Part shown: positions 7,060 through 8,511 of the stretch, one piece after another
Numbering within the stretch: the first letter of the stretch is position 1
How the letters are laid out: each line of letters opens with the position of its first letter
Source of the DNA: Hyphomicrobiaceae bacterium UBA4460
GTDB lineage: Bacteria > Pseudomonadota > Alphaproteobacteria > Rhizobiales > Methyloligellaceae
Length of the DNA: 8,511 nt
Assembly (NCBI GenBank): GCA_002390155.1
Contig: DGOS01000063.1
Span: 2,723 to 11,233, forward strand
Reading direction: 5' to 3'
The notes under the pieces: model-generated
What the model was told of the DNA's origin: nothing
The model's input: the letters and a program-made list of their open reading frames with translations, nothing else
Databases searched by the model: none
Program-made: the position numbers and the translations under genes

Positions 7060-8110
7060 TCGCGTAGAGCTGGTCGGAGCCAAGCCCGATATTCAGACGC
7101 AGCATCGTGCGCGTTGCGAACGCGTCGGTGTTGGTGATGCGCGTCGTATCCGCCGGTCCATTGGCGTAGTGCATCGATGGCGCCGAGGAGATGTACTCGT
7201 AGTCGGTCCACAGTGACACGCTGGTGCGTCCGCTGAGCTGCTTGCGCGTCTCAAGGGACAACGTGCCAATAAAGGCGAAATCGTCATCGGACGTGGACGT
7301 CCGCGTTGTAACGGGTCCGGTGAAGTTGCCGTTGTAATCCGTCGAGGCATTGTAGAAGCCGGCGGTCGCGTTCAGATAGGTGCGGAACCCTAAACGATCC
7401 AAGACGCCGCCTTGGCCTTTGAGCCACTTGCCGACCACCGGAACGAAACCAAAGCTGTACTCGCCGCCAATGCCGATATAGCCGCCGGTATAGGTCGTAT
7501 CCAGGGTTTCCCGTAAGGTGAAGGCCGTCCCAGTCGCGCTGCGGATCCGATTGTCCTGGTCGATGCCGCGCACGTCGAAGCCGACGATGAAGTAGTCGTG
7601 GCGGTACATCTCAGGCTTCACCTCTTGGGGTGCGCCCGTTCCGAATTTGAGCTCGGCTTGCGCGCCCCAATAATCCGCGTCGCGATCTGCCTTGGTGCTG
7701 AGCGTCGCACTGTTGAAGGTGAAGCCACCTGTCGGATCAGTGACGACGCAGGTGGTGGGACTGCCGTTACATCCGACCAAGCGATCCGTTTCGACATTCG
7801 CCCAGAAACCCTTGACGGCGCCCGTGACCATCCAGCCGCCCCAATTTCCGAACGATGTCTCGATGCCGGCGCCCGCTGCACCACCGGCGTCCCAAAAATC
7901 TTTCTCGGTGTTGTCCTGGCGGACAACCCCGCCGTTCCGACCGACTCCAGTGAACTTGATCTCGGGAAGCGACAGGAACTGGACGCCACCGCCGGCCCAA
8001 ATCCGGGTGCCGCCGGATGTGCTCGTGACATAGTCCTGCGCCAGCACGGGCTGTGCAAACAGCACGGCGCCGAAAAGCGTTGCGGCAAAGATGCGAAGCG
8101 GTCTCGGCAT
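7049..8110 (-). CDS. Predicted outer-membrane beta-barrel protein, family not identified
   Basis: The 353-residue product starts MPRPLRIFAATLFGAVLFA, a typical signal peptide with likely cleavage after PVLA (Ala24), leaving a mature chain beginning QDYVTS. The rest is rich in Gly, Thr, Ser and aromatic residues with alternating polar and hydrophobic stretches such as YWGAQAELKFGTG, YFIVGFDVRGI, YTGGYIGIGGEYSFGF, RTYLNATAGFY, SVSLWTDYEYI and TRTMLRLNIGLG, as expected for transmembrane beta strands. Two cysteines (114 and 121) in a loop CNGSPTTC could form a disulfide in the cell envelope. After the last strand comes a short tail ending in Tyr353; the aromatic end resembles an assembly signal but is set off from the strand. 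I do not recognise the family; pore-forming and autotransporter-barrel-like groups are options. A longer frame to 8233 would bury the signal peptide, so I start at 8110. Confidence 0.8.
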   Translation of the reverse strand: MPRPLRIFAATLFGAVLFAQPVLAQDYVTSTSGGTRIWAGGGVQFLSLPEIKFTGVGRNGGVVRQDNTEKDFWDAGGAAGAGIETSFGNWGGWMVTGAVKGFWANVETDRLVGCNGSPTTCVVTDPTGGFTFNSATLSTKADRDADYWGAQAELKFGTGAPQEVKPEMYRHDYFIVGFDVRGIDQDNRIRSATGTAFTLRETLDTTYTGGYIGIGGEYSFGFVPVVGKWLKGQGGVLDRLGFRTYLNATAGFYNASTDYNGNFTGPVTTRTSTSDDDFAFIGTLSLETRKQLSGRTSVSLWTDYEYISSAPSMHYANGPADTTRITNTDAFATRTMLRLNIGLGSDQLYANGY

Positions 8111-8256
8111 TCGTCCGGCCCCCGAAGCACATTCGAACCATTGTGGATAAGATAGCAGGCGAATCGCCTCGGATGAGCGCCCCAAATGGTCGACAAGCGA
8201 CGATTTTGGCCCCGCGTGGCACTTTAGCAACAATGGATCGTTGCTGAATTACCGTT
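8111..8256 (-). promoter_or_regulatory. Upstream region of the outer-membrane gene with palindrome and extended -10-like box
   Basis: This gap separates the kinase stop from the outer-membrane gene start. On the minus strand the palindrome AGGCGA-T-TCGCCT (8169-8157) is perfect over two 6-base arms. It is followed at once by TATCTT (8154-8149) preceded by TG one base away, an extended -10-like element about 38 bases before the ATG. No good -35 is seen. The palindrome would sit in the promoter spacer, where a repressor or activator could act. Nearer the kinase stop, AGCAAC (8226-8231) and GTTGCT (8240-8245) form a 6-bp hairpin with an 8-base loop but no T run, possibly part of the kinase mRNA end. 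Confidence 0.35.
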
Positions 8257-8511
8257 CTAATCCAGAAAGTTAAACTTTTTGGCCAAACCGGCGAGGGAAG
8301 CTTCAGGCCGCGCACCGATATGGGAGATGACCTCCGCCGCAGCCACGCTGCCGAGGCGCCCGCAAGCCGGCAGGGGCAGCCCTTGGGTCAGCCCATAGAG
8401 GAAACCCGCGGCATAGAGGTCTCCGGCGCCAGTGGCGTCCACCACCTCGGACACAGGATCGGCGGGGACTTCCGTCGTTTCGCCCCGGCCCACAATCACC
8501 GAGCCTGCCTC
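8257..8511 (-). CDS. PfkB-family carbohydrate/nucleoside kinase, probably adenosine-kinase-like; N-terminal part beyond window
   Basis: Only the last 84 residues are present; the frame is open at the right edge, and the GTG at 8499 is internal, not a start. The PfkB signature is seen as VVDATGAGDLYAAGFLYGL, where the final Asp of GAGD is the catalytic base that activates the substrate hydroxyl and the preceding Gly-Ala-Gly forms the anion hole. The following segment LGSVAAAEVISHIGARPEASL closes the ATP-binding region in this family. The pattern around DATGAGDLYAAGFLYG and IGARP resembles alphaproteobacterial adenosine kinases as I recall them, but ribokinase or fructokinase relatives cannot be excluded without the N-terminal substrate lid. 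It is upstream of the outer-membrane gene on the same strand, 146 bases away, so they are probably not closely coupled. Confidence 0.88.
   Translation of the reverse strand, partial: EAGSVIVGRGETTEVPADPVSEVVDATGAGDLYAAGFLYGLTQGLPLPACGRLGSVAAAEVISHIGARPEASLAGLAKKFNFLD

Noticed and set aside
6140..7216. 358-codon plus-strand frame overlapping coaA in another frame and running into the outer-membrane gene
   Set aside because: coaA in the correct frame matches its family from end to end; this frame is Arg-rich without motifs.
8111..8233. Longer start for the outer-membrane protein at 8233
   Set aside because: It would place 41 non-hydrophobic residues before a clear signal peptide, and it covers the likely promoter.
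1..8511. Mobile element, CRISPR array, tRNA or defence system
   Set aside because: No repeat-spacer pattern, transposase, integrase, terminal inverted repeats or tRNA-like fold was seen; all genes are housekeeping or envelope genes with no sign of transfer.

Overview
The window looks like ordinary core chromosome of an alphaproteobacterium, most likely of the order Hyphomicrobiales (Rhizobiales). The reasons are the GC-rich sequence, the hslV/hslU pair next to a monofunctional hisB, the order hisB-DUF2628-hisH-hisA-hisF-hisE-coaA, which I recall as typical of this group, and the alphaproteobacterial type of HslV propeptide and adenosine-kinase-like C-terminus. The assignment rests on gene order and protein sequence recalled from memory; no search was run.

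Left part (1-2186, minus strand). A small DUF2939 membrane-anchored protein (2186-1662) is followed in the same direction by hslV (1544-981) and hslU (965 to the left edge, truncated). HslV and HslU form the ATP-dependent heat-shock protease. A good candidate heat-shock (RpoH-type) promoter lies directly before hslV. It leaves almost no 5' leader, so the hslV message may be nearly leaderless.

Middle part (2303-7037, plus strand). Divergent from DUF2939 runs a tightly packed histidine operon: hisB, a DUF2628 membrane protein with a GTG start, hisH, hisA, hisF and hisE, closed by coaA (pantothenate kinase). HisH and HisF together form imidazole glycerol phosphate synthase. HisA supplies their substrate, HisB takes their product, and HisE acts two steps before HisA. 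hisG, hisI, hisC and hisD are not in the window and must lie elsewhere. hisH and hisA overlap by four bases (ATGA), and hisH starts three bases after the DUF2628 stop.

Right part (7049-8511, minus strand). A predicted outer-membrane beta-barrel protein with a clear signal peptide converges on coaA with only 11 bases between the stop codons. Its upstream region has an extended -10-like element touching a perfect 6-1-6 palindrome, a candidate operator. The window ends in the C-terminal part of a PfkB-family kinase resembling adenosine kinase.

No mobile element, CRISPR array, tRNA, rRNA or recognisable riboswitch was seen. No stretch above 300 bases lacks a gene. I found no convincing new biological system. 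The points worth a second look are the leaderless-type hslV start, the uncharacterised membrane protein inside the his operon, and the palindrome before the outer-membrane gene.
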